Shown in pieces: positions 6,081 through 11,900 of a stretch of 11,900 nt of DNA; the stretch's first letter is position 1; each line of letters starts with the position of its first letter. This DNA comes from an uncultured Desulfobacterium sp. Its GTDB lineage: Bacteria > Desulfobacterota > Desulfobacteria > Desulfobacterales > Desulfobacteraceae. The notes under the pieces are model-generated. The model worked only from the letters and a program-made list of their open reading frames with translations, had not been told where the DNA came from and did no database searches. The stretch lies in NCBI GenBank assembly GCA_937124525.1, contig CAKZLA010000171.1, positions 1 to 11,900 of the forward strand, given 5' to 3'. The translations under genes were made by a program, and so were the position numbers.

Positions 6081-7360
6081 ATGAAGAAAAAATTGCCGTT
6101 AAAAGGGTCACCCACCTGTTTTTCCTGCTCCTACTCCTCATGTGCGCCGCCTTTGTTCTGTGGGCATACAAGGGCACCCTTGACATTGTCAGTGTGGCAG
6201 ACGGCGAGGTCATTCCCAGTGGACGGATTAAACACATCCAGCATTTTGAAGGGGGCATTATCAGCAATATCAAAGTCACTGAAGGAGAGGAGGTCAAGGC
6301 CGGTCAACCACTGGTTGAGCTGGAACAACTCCGAACCGGCGCAAGCTTTGAAGAAATGCAGATGCAGATTGATTCGCTCAAGGTGGATGTGCTCAGATAC
6401 GAAGCGCAGATGCTTGAAAAAGATAAAATCCTTTTCCCCCCGGAGCTTGAAAAAAAACTTCCTCTGCTGGTCAAAGAGGCCAACGAACTTTTTAAAACCC
6501 AGAAAAGAAGTCAGCAAAGTACCCTCAATAAACTTCAAACCATCATTCAACAACGGCAACAGCGCATCATAAGTATTCAGTCACAGTTGAGCAACAAACT
6601 GGAACGCCTTCCCCTTCTTGAAGAAGAGCTGGCGCTAAGCGAAGATCTGCTCAAGGACAATTTAACCACTCGATTTAAACACATCCAGATCATGCGCCAA
6701 ACAAAGGAAATCCAAGGAAAAATAGAAAGTGACCGATCTGCCCTGAAAGAAGCCCGGCATGCCTTAAAAGAAACCCAGGAAAAACTACAGGAGAATATCT
6801 ATATATTAAAAGAGGAAACATCGGAAAAACTCAAGGAATCCACACAGAAACTTAAAGCATTCTCTGTCCGTCTGAAAAAATTTGAGGACAGCTTTGAAAG
6901 GACCATCATCCGCTCCCCCATCAATGGAGTGGTAAAAAAACTTTACAGGGTCACCACTGGAGGGGTTGTCAAACCAGGGGACACCCTCGCAGACATTGTT
7001 CCATCCGAGGAAAAACTCATCATTGAAGCCCATCTGGATATTTCAGATATCGGGTATATCAAAAGAAATCAGCCCGTTTTCCTGCAACTGCCCAGCAGGG
7101 ATGCCCGGAAATTCAAAAAACTTGACGGCAAAGTGATCAATATCAGCCCGGATACCTTTACAGATCCCCGGGGAAGAACCTTTTACACGGTGCGCATTGA
7201 ATCGGATAAAAGTTATTTTGAGACACGGGATCATGAAAAATACCGCCTTTATCCGGGGATGGTCCTTTTGGCGTATATCCACATTGGCCAGCGCACCCTA
7301 CTGGAGTATCTGGTGGACCCCTTTGTCAATACCTTAAGTTTTTCTCTACAGGAGCGGTGA
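6077..7360 (+). CDS. HlyD/LapC-family membrane fusion protein
   Basis: A 427-residue periplasmic adaptor that links the inner-membrane ABC transporter to the TolC channel. A single membrane anchor lies at about 13-30 after a short cytoplasmic tail. The first half of the lipoyl-like domain is at 52-85 (IQHFEGGIISNIKVTEGEEVKAGQPLVEL), followed by a long charged coiled-coil hairpin (about 90-272). The second lipoyl half is at 277-309 (IIRSPINGVVKKLYRVTTGGVVKPGDTLADIVP). A beta-barrel domain follows (311-405), ending in the family-typical GQRTLLEYLVDP (404-415). Length and motifs match the type I secretion branch (TIGR01843-like). The start at 6077 overlaps the ABC stop (ATGA). No good Shine-Dalgarno is visible, so translational coupling is likely. 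Confidence 0.94.
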   Translation: MNEEKIAVKRVTHLFFLLLLLMCAAFVLWAYKGTLDIVSVADGEVIPSGRIKHIQHFEGGIISNIKVTEGEEVKAGQPLVELEQLRTGASFEEMQMQIDSLKVDVLRYEAQMLEKDKILFPPELEKKLPLLVKEANELFKTQKRSQQSTLNKLQTIIQQRQQRIISIQSQLSNKLERLPLLEEELALSEDLLKDNLTTRFKHIQIMRQTKEIQGKIESDRSALKEARHALKETQEKLQENIYILKEETSEKLKESTQKLKAFSVRLKKFEDSFERTIIRSPINGVVKKLYRVTTGGVVKPGDTLADIVPSEEKLIIEAHLDISDIGYIKRNQPVFLQLPSRDARKFKKLDGKVINISPDTFTDPRGRTFYTVRIESDKSYFETRDHEKYRLYPGMVLLAYIHIGQRTLLEYLVDPFVNTLSFSLQER

Positions 7361-7361
7361 T

Positions 7362-8600
7362 ATGAAATTTATTTTTATTCACCCCAATTTTCCGGCACAA
7401 TTTCGGCATCTGGCTGAATTTCTGGGTAAAGATCCAAAAAACAGGGTTATTTTTATTACCGCCAATCCACGTCCAGAATGGAAAATTCCAGGGGTTCACA
7501 AAATCATTTATAAAGAAGCCCCCATACCGGAAATCCTGAACGCATCCCCTTTGACCAATTTTGCCAAAGTGAATTCCAAAGGAGAAGCCGTTGGTAGAAC
7601 CCTATTGAAATTAAGAAAAAAAAATTTCATCCCCGATGTGATCTGCGGCCATTGCGGATGGGGAAGCTCCCTTTATATCAAGGATGTTTTTCCAGAAACG
7701 CCTTTTCTGGGATATTTTGAGTGGTATTATCATGATCGGAATGTCAATCTTGCGTCCAATGAAAAAAGGCCCCCCGATATTGACACCCGGATCCGGGCAC
7801 GAAACAGAAGTCTTTCCATCCTAAATGATCTGGTGGCCTGTGATCATGGATTTTGCCCCACGAAATGGCAAAAAAGTCAGTTCCCCAAGGAATTTCACCA
7901 TAAACTCAGTGTCATCCACGATGGCATCAACCCCAAATTCTTTGCCCCGACCCCTGATCTGAAACTCAAACTGCCGGGACTTGATCTTTCCCAAGTCAAG
8001 GAACTGGTAACCTATACCTCCCGGGGACTTGAACCTTACAGGGGGTTTCCCCAGTTTATTGAGTCCATCCCCCTAATTCTTGAAAAAAGACCAGCGGCTC
8101 ACATTGTCATAGTGGGAGAGGATCGGGTTTGTTATGGCCGAAAACTTCCCCACGGCCAGACCTATAAAACCTTGATAACGGAAAAAATTAAACTGGAACC
8201 GGATCGGGTTCACTTTGTTAACTCACTGCCCTATGGGCAATATCTTCAGGTACTCCAGGCATCCAGTGTGCATGTGTATCTCACGGTTCCCTTTGTGCTT
8301 TCATGGTCCCTGTTAGAGGCCATGTCCTGTGAATGTCTTTTGGTGGCATCGGATACCCCTCCGGTGAGGGAGGTTATTCAAAACGGAGTAAACGGGGTAT
8401 TAACGGATTTGTTTTCGCCTGAAAAAATTGCTGAAAAAGTGGTGGCCTGTCTGGAATATCCTTCTTTTATGAAAACGGTTAAAAAAAATGCCAGGAAGAC
8501 CATTCTGGAGAGATACAGTCTTGAAAAGATGTTATCCAGACAGCTTCACGTGATAAAACAATTGACCGAAGCGGCTAATCGAAAAAATTTGTTTGGTTAA
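7362..8600 (+). CDS. Glycosyltransferase, GT4-type (Glyco_trans_4_3-like N-terminus)
   Basis: A 412-residue GT-B fold glycosyltransferase, cytoplasmic, with no signal peptide or membrane segment. The N-terminal half starts FIFIHPNFPAQFRHLA (3-18), characteristic of the Glyco_trans_4_3 type, with GHCGWG at 96-101 and the HDGIN hinge at 186-190. The C-terminal donor-binding half has RGLEPYRGFPQF (221-232), HIVIVGED (247-254) and SWSLLEAMSCECLLVASDTPPVREVI (314-339), with E319 as the conserved acceptor-pocket Glu. The first Glu of the usual EX7E motif is replaced by F311; I recall this as usual for the PF12000-type branch. It starts 1 nt after the HlyD stop with AGGAG 7 nt upstream, so it is co-translated with the exporter. 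It may glycosylate the RTX protein or build a surface glycan. Donor and acceptor are unknown. Confidence 0.88.
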   Translation: MKFIFIHPNFPAQFRHLAEFLGKDPKNRVIFITANPRPEWKIPGVHKIIYKEAPIPEILNASPLTNFAKVNSKGEAVGRTLLKLRKKNFIPDVICGHCGWGSSLYIKDVFPETPFLGYFEWYYHDRNVNLASNEKRPPDIDTRIRARNRSLSILNDLVACDHGFCPTKWQKSQFPKEFHHKLSVIHDGINPKFFAPTPDLKLKLPGLDLSQVKELVTYTSRGLEPYRGFPQFIESIPLILEKRPAAHIVIVGEDRVCYGRKLPHGQTYKTLITEKIKLEPDRVHFVNSLPYGQYLQVLQASSVHVYLTVPFVLSWSLLEAMSCECLLVASDTPPVREVIQNGVNGVLTDLFSPEKIAEKVVACLEYPSFMKTVKKNARKTILERYSLEKMLSRQLHVIKQLTEAANRKNLFG

Positions 8601-8621
8601 ATTTTCCACGTCTGTTTTCAA

Positions 8622-8635
8622 GCCAATGCATTGGC
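8622..8635. other. Palindrome between convergent genes
   Basis: GCCAATGCATTGGC is a perfect 14-bp palindrome, flanked imperfectly by TTTC (8616-8619) and GAAA (8640-8643), in the 106-bp gap between the glycosyltransferase stop and the adhesin stop. It is where a two-way transcription stop would be expected, but no T-run follows on either strand. It could be a weak or factor-dependent terminator, or chance. Confidence 0.3.
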
Positions 8636-8706
8636 CAAGGAAAGGTAAAAATTTTATACCCACATGACCCGACATGAAACTACGAGTTACCCCAAAAGAC
8701 CTTAAT

Positions 8707-11700
8707 TTAAACAAAGTCTTCAGAAAATTCAAAATTATCAGCGGTCATCTCTTGAATATCAGTTAAAGATACACTTTCCATCTCTGCAATATAACTTAAT
8801 TCGTCTAAATCTACCTGACTATTCAAATTGGTATCACCCTCCCAGAAATCAATTCTTGAATTCCCATCATCAACCCCAATCCCGTTATTTAATACAAAAT
8901 AAGTGGCATCGTTGGTACTGTCTTCCATGGAGATCTCTATTGACTCATTAATAATATCTGACAAATTTGACCACGAGCTGTCTGCCTGCTGATTCGTTAT
9001 GCCAATGATCTTAAATTGTGTCGGATCAAGGAGCTCCAAGCCCTCAGTTGGCTGATATTCTTGTTCACCATCACTAAAGAAACCAAGAAGATCACTCTGA
9101 AATTGTATAACATCCCCAACGCTTTCTCCATCGGAAACTTCAAAATCAGCTATAAACTCTGCATCGTTACTATCAGTAAAACAAAAGATATCATTGCCAC
9201 CATTTCCCAACAGATAGTCTTCTCCCTCACCGCCATCCAGTGTGTCGTTTCCATCCCCCCCCAACAAATAATCATGACCAGTTCCACCTGAAATTTTATT
9301 ATTACCTGAACCCACCTCTATATAATCATCTCCATCTCCACCATCAAGGGTATTGTCCCCTTCGCCGCCTGACAAATAATCATGACCAGTTCCACCTGAA
9401 ATCAAATCATTACCTGATTCGGCAGACAAATAATCATCTCCATCTCCGCCATCAAGGATATTATCCCCTTCTCCCCCATACATATAATTGTTATTACTGT
9501 CTCCAGTAAGGGTATCATTGTATTGTGTACCGCTAACCTTCTCAATATTGCTGAAGTTATCGGTAAACAACGTGCTGCCATCTTTATTATATCCAACGCT
9601 CAGACCAGTGTTCAAATCCACTTCCAGTCCATTAAAATCGCCTTCAAAATCTTCCTCTGATACCATCCAGTTTAACGACTGGTACGACAAATGATCAAAA
9701 CCTTCCCCCCCTGAAATAAACTCATTACCTGAACCCGCATCCAAATAATCATCTCCATCTCCGCCATCAAGGGTATTGTCCCCTTCGCCTCCTGACAAAT
9801 AATCATTCCCGGTTCCACCTGAAATTAAATCATTACCTGAACCGGCTTCCAGATCATCATCTCCATCTCCACCATCCAGCGCATCATCCCCGGGTCCGCC
9901 CACAAGGGCATCATTCCCAGATCCACCAAACAAGTCATCATTCCCCTCAATATTTTCATCTTCTGGATCATCGCCAAACAGGATATCATTAGCATCTTCT
10001 CCATAAATGGTATCATTACCACTAAGGCCATATAGCGTATCTGGATTAGGTGTGCCATGTATTTCTTCATCCACTTGACTAACGATTACATCCACTTGGG
10101 CCGTATCTGTGCCACCATTACCATCACTCACTGTATATGTAAAACTATCACCACCTACGTATCCTTCATCCGGGGTATAGGTAATATCTATGCCGTTATT
10201 GACCACCGTGCCGTGACTGCCCTGCCCCACGCTTTCTATACTCAGATCATCCTGATCCGGATCATAGTCATTGGACAATACATCCAGGGTGACAGGAGTA
10301 TTTTTATCTGTACTGGCTGTATCATCAACTGCCACAGGAGCTTCATTCACAGAATCAACTGAAATGCTTACCATGGCAATGTCTCTACCACCTTTTCCAT
10401 CACTCACAGTATACGCAAAACTATCACCACCTACGTATCCTTCATCCGGGGTATAAGTGATATCTATGCCGTTGTTGACCACCGTGCCGTGACTGCCCTG
10501 CCCCACGCTTATTATTCTCAAATCATCCTGATCCGGATCATAGTCATTGGACAATACCGCAAGGGTGATAGGGGTATCTTTATCTGTACTGGCTGTATCA
10601 TCAACTGCCACAGGAGCTTCATTCACAAAATCAATTGAGATGCTTACACTGGCCGTGTCTCTACCGCCATTTCCGTCACTCACAGTATACGCAAAACTAT
10701 CACCACCGACGTATCCCTCATCCGGGGTATAGGTGATATCTATACCGTTATTAACCACCGTGCCGTGACTGCCCTGCCCCACGCTTTCTATACTCAGATC
10801 GTCCTGATCCGGATCATAGTCATTGGACAATACATCCAGGGTGACAGGGGTATCTTCATCTGTCGTGGCTGTGTCATCAACTGCCACTGGAGCATCATTC
10901 ACAGAACTAACTGTGATGCTTACGCTGGCCGTGGAGGTGCCGCCATTACCATCATTCACCGTATATGTAAAAACATCACTGCCAGCATACCCCGCATCTG
11001 GGATATACGTAATATTCGTCCTATTGTTGACCACCGTGCCGTGACTACCCTGGCCTACGCTTTCTATAATTAACTCGTCTGAATCTAAATCTGTATCATT
11101 GTCTAAAACAAATATCGTTTTATGTGCATCTTCATCAACTATTACACTATCATTTTGTGCTGTAGGCAAAATATTCTCAGGGTATTCTACAACATCCTTG
11201 GTCTGCAAATCCGGATCCGTATTCTGGTGATCATCCGCAGCCAAATTTTGTGCAGCATAGAACGAAATTTTCCCTTTGTCATCGACCTCAATTAATCCCA
11301 ACACCGGTGGCTGATCCGGATTATTCTTTACTTCAACATTTTTGACAGATTCAAGAAACTTAATCTCTGCAGATTTCTCGTCTGCTTCAGCCTGTGCGGC
11401 AATCCATAAATTCTCGGCTTTGTCAGCGGCGTCAGCGGCTTTTTCTGCTGCTGCTTGAGCATCGGCAATGGCCTCGGCATCTCCAGATGCCTGGGCAGCA
11501 TTCAGACTGGCTTCGGCTTCATCTGCTTCTGTAGCAGCATCTGTAGCTGCATGGGCAGCCTTTTCAGCTGCTGCTTCGGCTTCTGCCGCATCCAGCAAGG
11601 AATCCAAATCAGACTGTCTGTCCATATCCAGATCGATGGAGTTGGGTGCCAAATTTTGAAAATCATCAAGTTCATCCCGGGTCATATCACGAGGTGTCCC

Positions 11701-11900
11701 AAGGGGCTGACCCTGGAAAATTTCCAAAATTTTAAGGGGATCACTGATAAACTGAATATTGCCCTGGGAATCCTGAATCACCAACACATGTCCCGCCCCA
11801 ATAGTTTCAACACCAATTTTTTCAAACCCTTCTTGTATATCGCTGTTAACAACGGTTCCTCTGATACCGATCAGTGCCATGGGGGACTTAAGGTTAAAAT
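8707..11900 (-). CDS. Large RTX / cadherin-like repeat protein, type I secreted surface adhesin (5' end beyond window)
   Basis: At least 1,063 acidic residues, numbered here from the ATG at 11880. The order is: FecR-like stretch (GIRGT at 5-9, GAGHVLVIQD at 28-37); Ala-rich helical linker (about 93-176); four 92-residue cadherin-like/Big_9 repeats (239-606, each with DxDxDxL and VGQGSHGTVV); RTX GGxGxDxL nonapeptides (about 608-895); and a type I secretion target region (897-1057) with DIFCFTD...ADFEV...GDVIQF, then YFVLNNG, an EF-hand-like loop (1016-1027) and the end EDFV. It has no Sec signal in view, few Cys, and converges on the TolC-ABC-HlyD cluster, its likely exporter. Calcium should fold the repeats outside the cell. 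The frame stays open upstream of 11880 as FNLKSP-MALIGIRGTV, a FecR-like motif across the ATG, and no Shine-Dalgarno precedes that ATG. The real start is therefore outside. Confidence 0.92.
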   Translation of the reverse strand, partial: FNLKSPMALIGIRGTVVNSDIQEGFEKIGVETIGAGHVLVIQDSQGNIQFISDPLKILEIFQGQPLGTPRDMTRDELDDFQNLAPNSIDLDMDRQSDLDSLLDAAEAEAAAEKAAHAATDAATEADEAEASLNAAQASGDAEAIADAQAAAEKAADAADKAENLWIAAQAEADEKSAEIKFLESVKNVEVKNNPDQPPVLGLIEVDDKGKISFYAAQNLAADDHQNTDPDLQTKDVVEYPENILPTAQNDSVIVDEDAHKTIFVLDNDTDLDSDELIIESVGQGSHGTVVNNRTNITYIPDAGYAGSDVFTYTVNDGNGGTSTASVSITVSSVNDAPVAVDDTATTDEDTPVTLDVLSNDYDPDQDDLSIESVGQGSHGTVVNNGIDITYTPDEGYVGGDSFAYTVSDGNGGRDTASVSISIDFVNEAPVAVDDTASTDKDTPITLAVLSNDYDPDQDDLRIISVGQGSHGTVVNNGIDITYTPDEGYVGGDSFAYTVSDGKGGRDIAMVSISVDSVNEAPVAVDDTASTDKNTPVTLDVLSNDYDPDQDDLSIESVGQGSHGTVVNNGIDITYTPDEGYVGGDSFTYTVSDGNGGTDTAQVDVIVSQVDEEIHGTPNPDTLYGLSGNDTIYGEDANDILFGDDPEDENIEGNDDLFGGSGNDALVGGPGDDALDGGDGDDDLEAGSGNDLISGGTGNDYLSGGEGDNTLDGGDGDDYLDAGSGNEFISGGEGFDHLSYQSLNWMVSEEDFEGDFNGLEVDLNTGLSVGYNKDGSTLFTDNFSNIEKVSGTQYNDTLTGDSNNNYMYGGEGDNILDGGDGDDYLSAESGNDLISGGTGHDYLSGGEGDNTLDGGDGDDYIEVGSGNNKISGGTGHDYLLGGDGNDTLDGGEGEDYLLGNGGNDIFCFTDSNDAEFIADFEVSDGESVGDVIQFQSDLLGFFSDGEQEYQPTEGLELLDPTQFKIIGITNQQADSSWSNLSDIINESIEISMEDSTNDATYFVLNNGIGVDDGNSRIDFWEGDTNLNSQVDLDELSYIAEMESVSLTDIQEMTADNFEFSEDFV
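8800..8835 (-). other. EF-hand-like calcium loop in the secretion-target region
   Basis: Residues 1016-1027 read DTNLNSQVDLDE. Asp/Asn stand at positions 1, 3, 5 and 9, a hydrophobic residue at 8 and Glu at 12, as in an EF-hand loop. Similar loops occur near the C-terminus of other RTX proteins. Calcium binding is inferred. Confidence 0.45.
9199..9945 (-). repeat. RTX array of 36-residue higher-order units
   Basis: Residues 646-894 consist of five 36-residue (108-bp) units, each four RTX nonapeptides, at 646-681, 682-717, 718-822 (split by an insert), 823-858 and 859-894. A typical unit begins GNDLISGGTG and ends DGGDGDDYL plus four residues. At DNA level the phrase beginning AAATAATCATGACC recurs at 9266 and 9374, exactly 108 bp apart. 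Shorter and less regular RTX repeats precede the array (608-645). Confidence 0.8.
9487..9693 (-). other. 69-residue insert splitting one RTX unit
   Basis: Residues 730-798 (beginning HLSYQSLNWMV, containing LEVDLNTGLSVGY and FSNIEKVSGTQYNDTLTGD) interrupt the third 36-residue RTX unit after its 12th residue. The remaining 24 residues resume in exact phase at Y799. The VDLxTG...LSNIE-VxGTxxNDTLxGD pattern is a known RTX-associated segment, thought to fold as part of the beta-roll. Confidence 0.6.
10063..11166 (-). repeat. Four tandem 276-bp repeats encoding cadherin-like (Big_9 / tandem-95) domains
   Basis: Four copies of exactly 92 codons cover residues 239-330, 331-422, 423-514 and 515-606. 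The shared stretch around CCACCGTGCCGTGACT recurs at a constant 276-bp period (its flanking ACCACC begins at 10202, 10478, 10754 and 11030). Copies 2-4 are nearly identical in DNA and protein (LSNDYDPDQDDL, VGQGSHGTVVNNGIDITYTP). Copy 1, nearest the N-terminus, has diverged, with LDNDTDLDSDEL and NNRTNITYIPDAGYAG. This fits recent duplication or gene conversion of the inner copies. Confidence 0.88.
11353..11604 (-). other. Ala/Glu-rich helical linker in the adhesin
   Basis: Residues about 93-176 are dominated by Ala, Glu, Asp and Lys with almost no Gly or Pro, predicting a long helix or coiled coil between the FecR-like segment and the repeat domains. Such a segment could serve as a retention plug or stalk. 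No TAAG/PAAG-like di-alanine-glycine cleavage motif of the LapG type is visible. Confidence 0.5.

Noticed and set aside
6081..6572. 163-codon plus-strand ORF inside the HlyD gene
   Set aside because: An out-of-frame shadow of a strongly supported HlyD coding region, with Ser/Lys/Arg-rich composition typical of such shadows.
9016..11073. Several plus-strand ORFs antisense to the adhesin, some repeated with near-identical sequence
   Set aside because: They repeat only because they read the opposite strand of the 276-bp and RTX repeats. No ribosome binding sites or family likeness.
10063..11166. Regular direct repeats suggesting a CRISPR-like or satellite array
   Set aside because: The period is 276 bp with coding-level conservation and no unique spacers. 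They encode Big_9/tandem-95 domains in frame.
11861..11880. True translation start of the adhesin at 11880
   Set aside because: The frame is open upstream with FecR-like coding sequence, and there is no Shine-Dalgarno, so the gene is treated as running off the window.

Overview
The window looks like a chromosomal piece of a Gram-negative, probably deltaproteobacterial organism; a Desulfobacterales-like sulfate reducer is my best guess. The reasons are the TRAP substrate-binding protein beside a FadR-type regulator, a complete tripartite type I secretion system with an outer-membrane TolC component, moderate-to-low GC with AT-rich intergenic DNA, and the general style of the proteins. This placement is inference from gene style. 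There is no rRNA or other marker gene.

Layout. At the left edge are the last 11 codons of an upstream plus-strand gene (stop at 36-38), followed by a very GC-rich intrinsic terminator (62-108). Two further inverted repeats (115-151 and 195-222) lie between it and a convergent GntR/FadR-family regulator on the minus strand (378-1124). A 321-bp divergent intergenic region with a good sigma70-like promoter and possible operators separates the regulator from a TRAP-type periplasmic solute-binding protein (1446-2483). No DctQ/DctM membrane partners follow. A 363-bp AT-rich gap comes next and carries a second copy of the hairpin repeat seen at 195-222.

From 2847 to 8600 runs a plus-strand cluster: a TolC-family outer-membrane channel, a type I secretion ABC transporter, a HlyD/LapC-type membrane fusion protein (4-bp ATGA overlap with the ABC gene) and a GT4-type glycosyltransferase (1 nt after the HlyD stop). 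Converging on it from the right edge is a large minus-strand gene (8707 to beyond 11900). Its acidic repeat protein has, in order, a FecR-like segment, an Ala-rich helical linker, four 92-residue cadherin-like (tandem-95/Big_9) repeats, RTX calcium-binding repeats and a type I secretion C-terminal target region. It is the obvious cargo of the neighbouring exporter, probably a cell-surface adhesin or matrix protein, and the glycosyltransferase may modify it or a co-secreted glycan.

The points most worth a second look are these. The ABC ATPase has a badly degenerate signature motif (FPLGI where LSGGQ is expected) and an Asn in place of the H-loop His, although Walker A, Q-loop and catalytic Glu are intact. 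The adhesin reading frame continues through its first visible ATG to the window edge with a FecR-like motif spanning that ATG, so the N-terminus lies outside. The RTX array is built of 36-residue units, and one unit is split by a 69-residue insert exactly in register.
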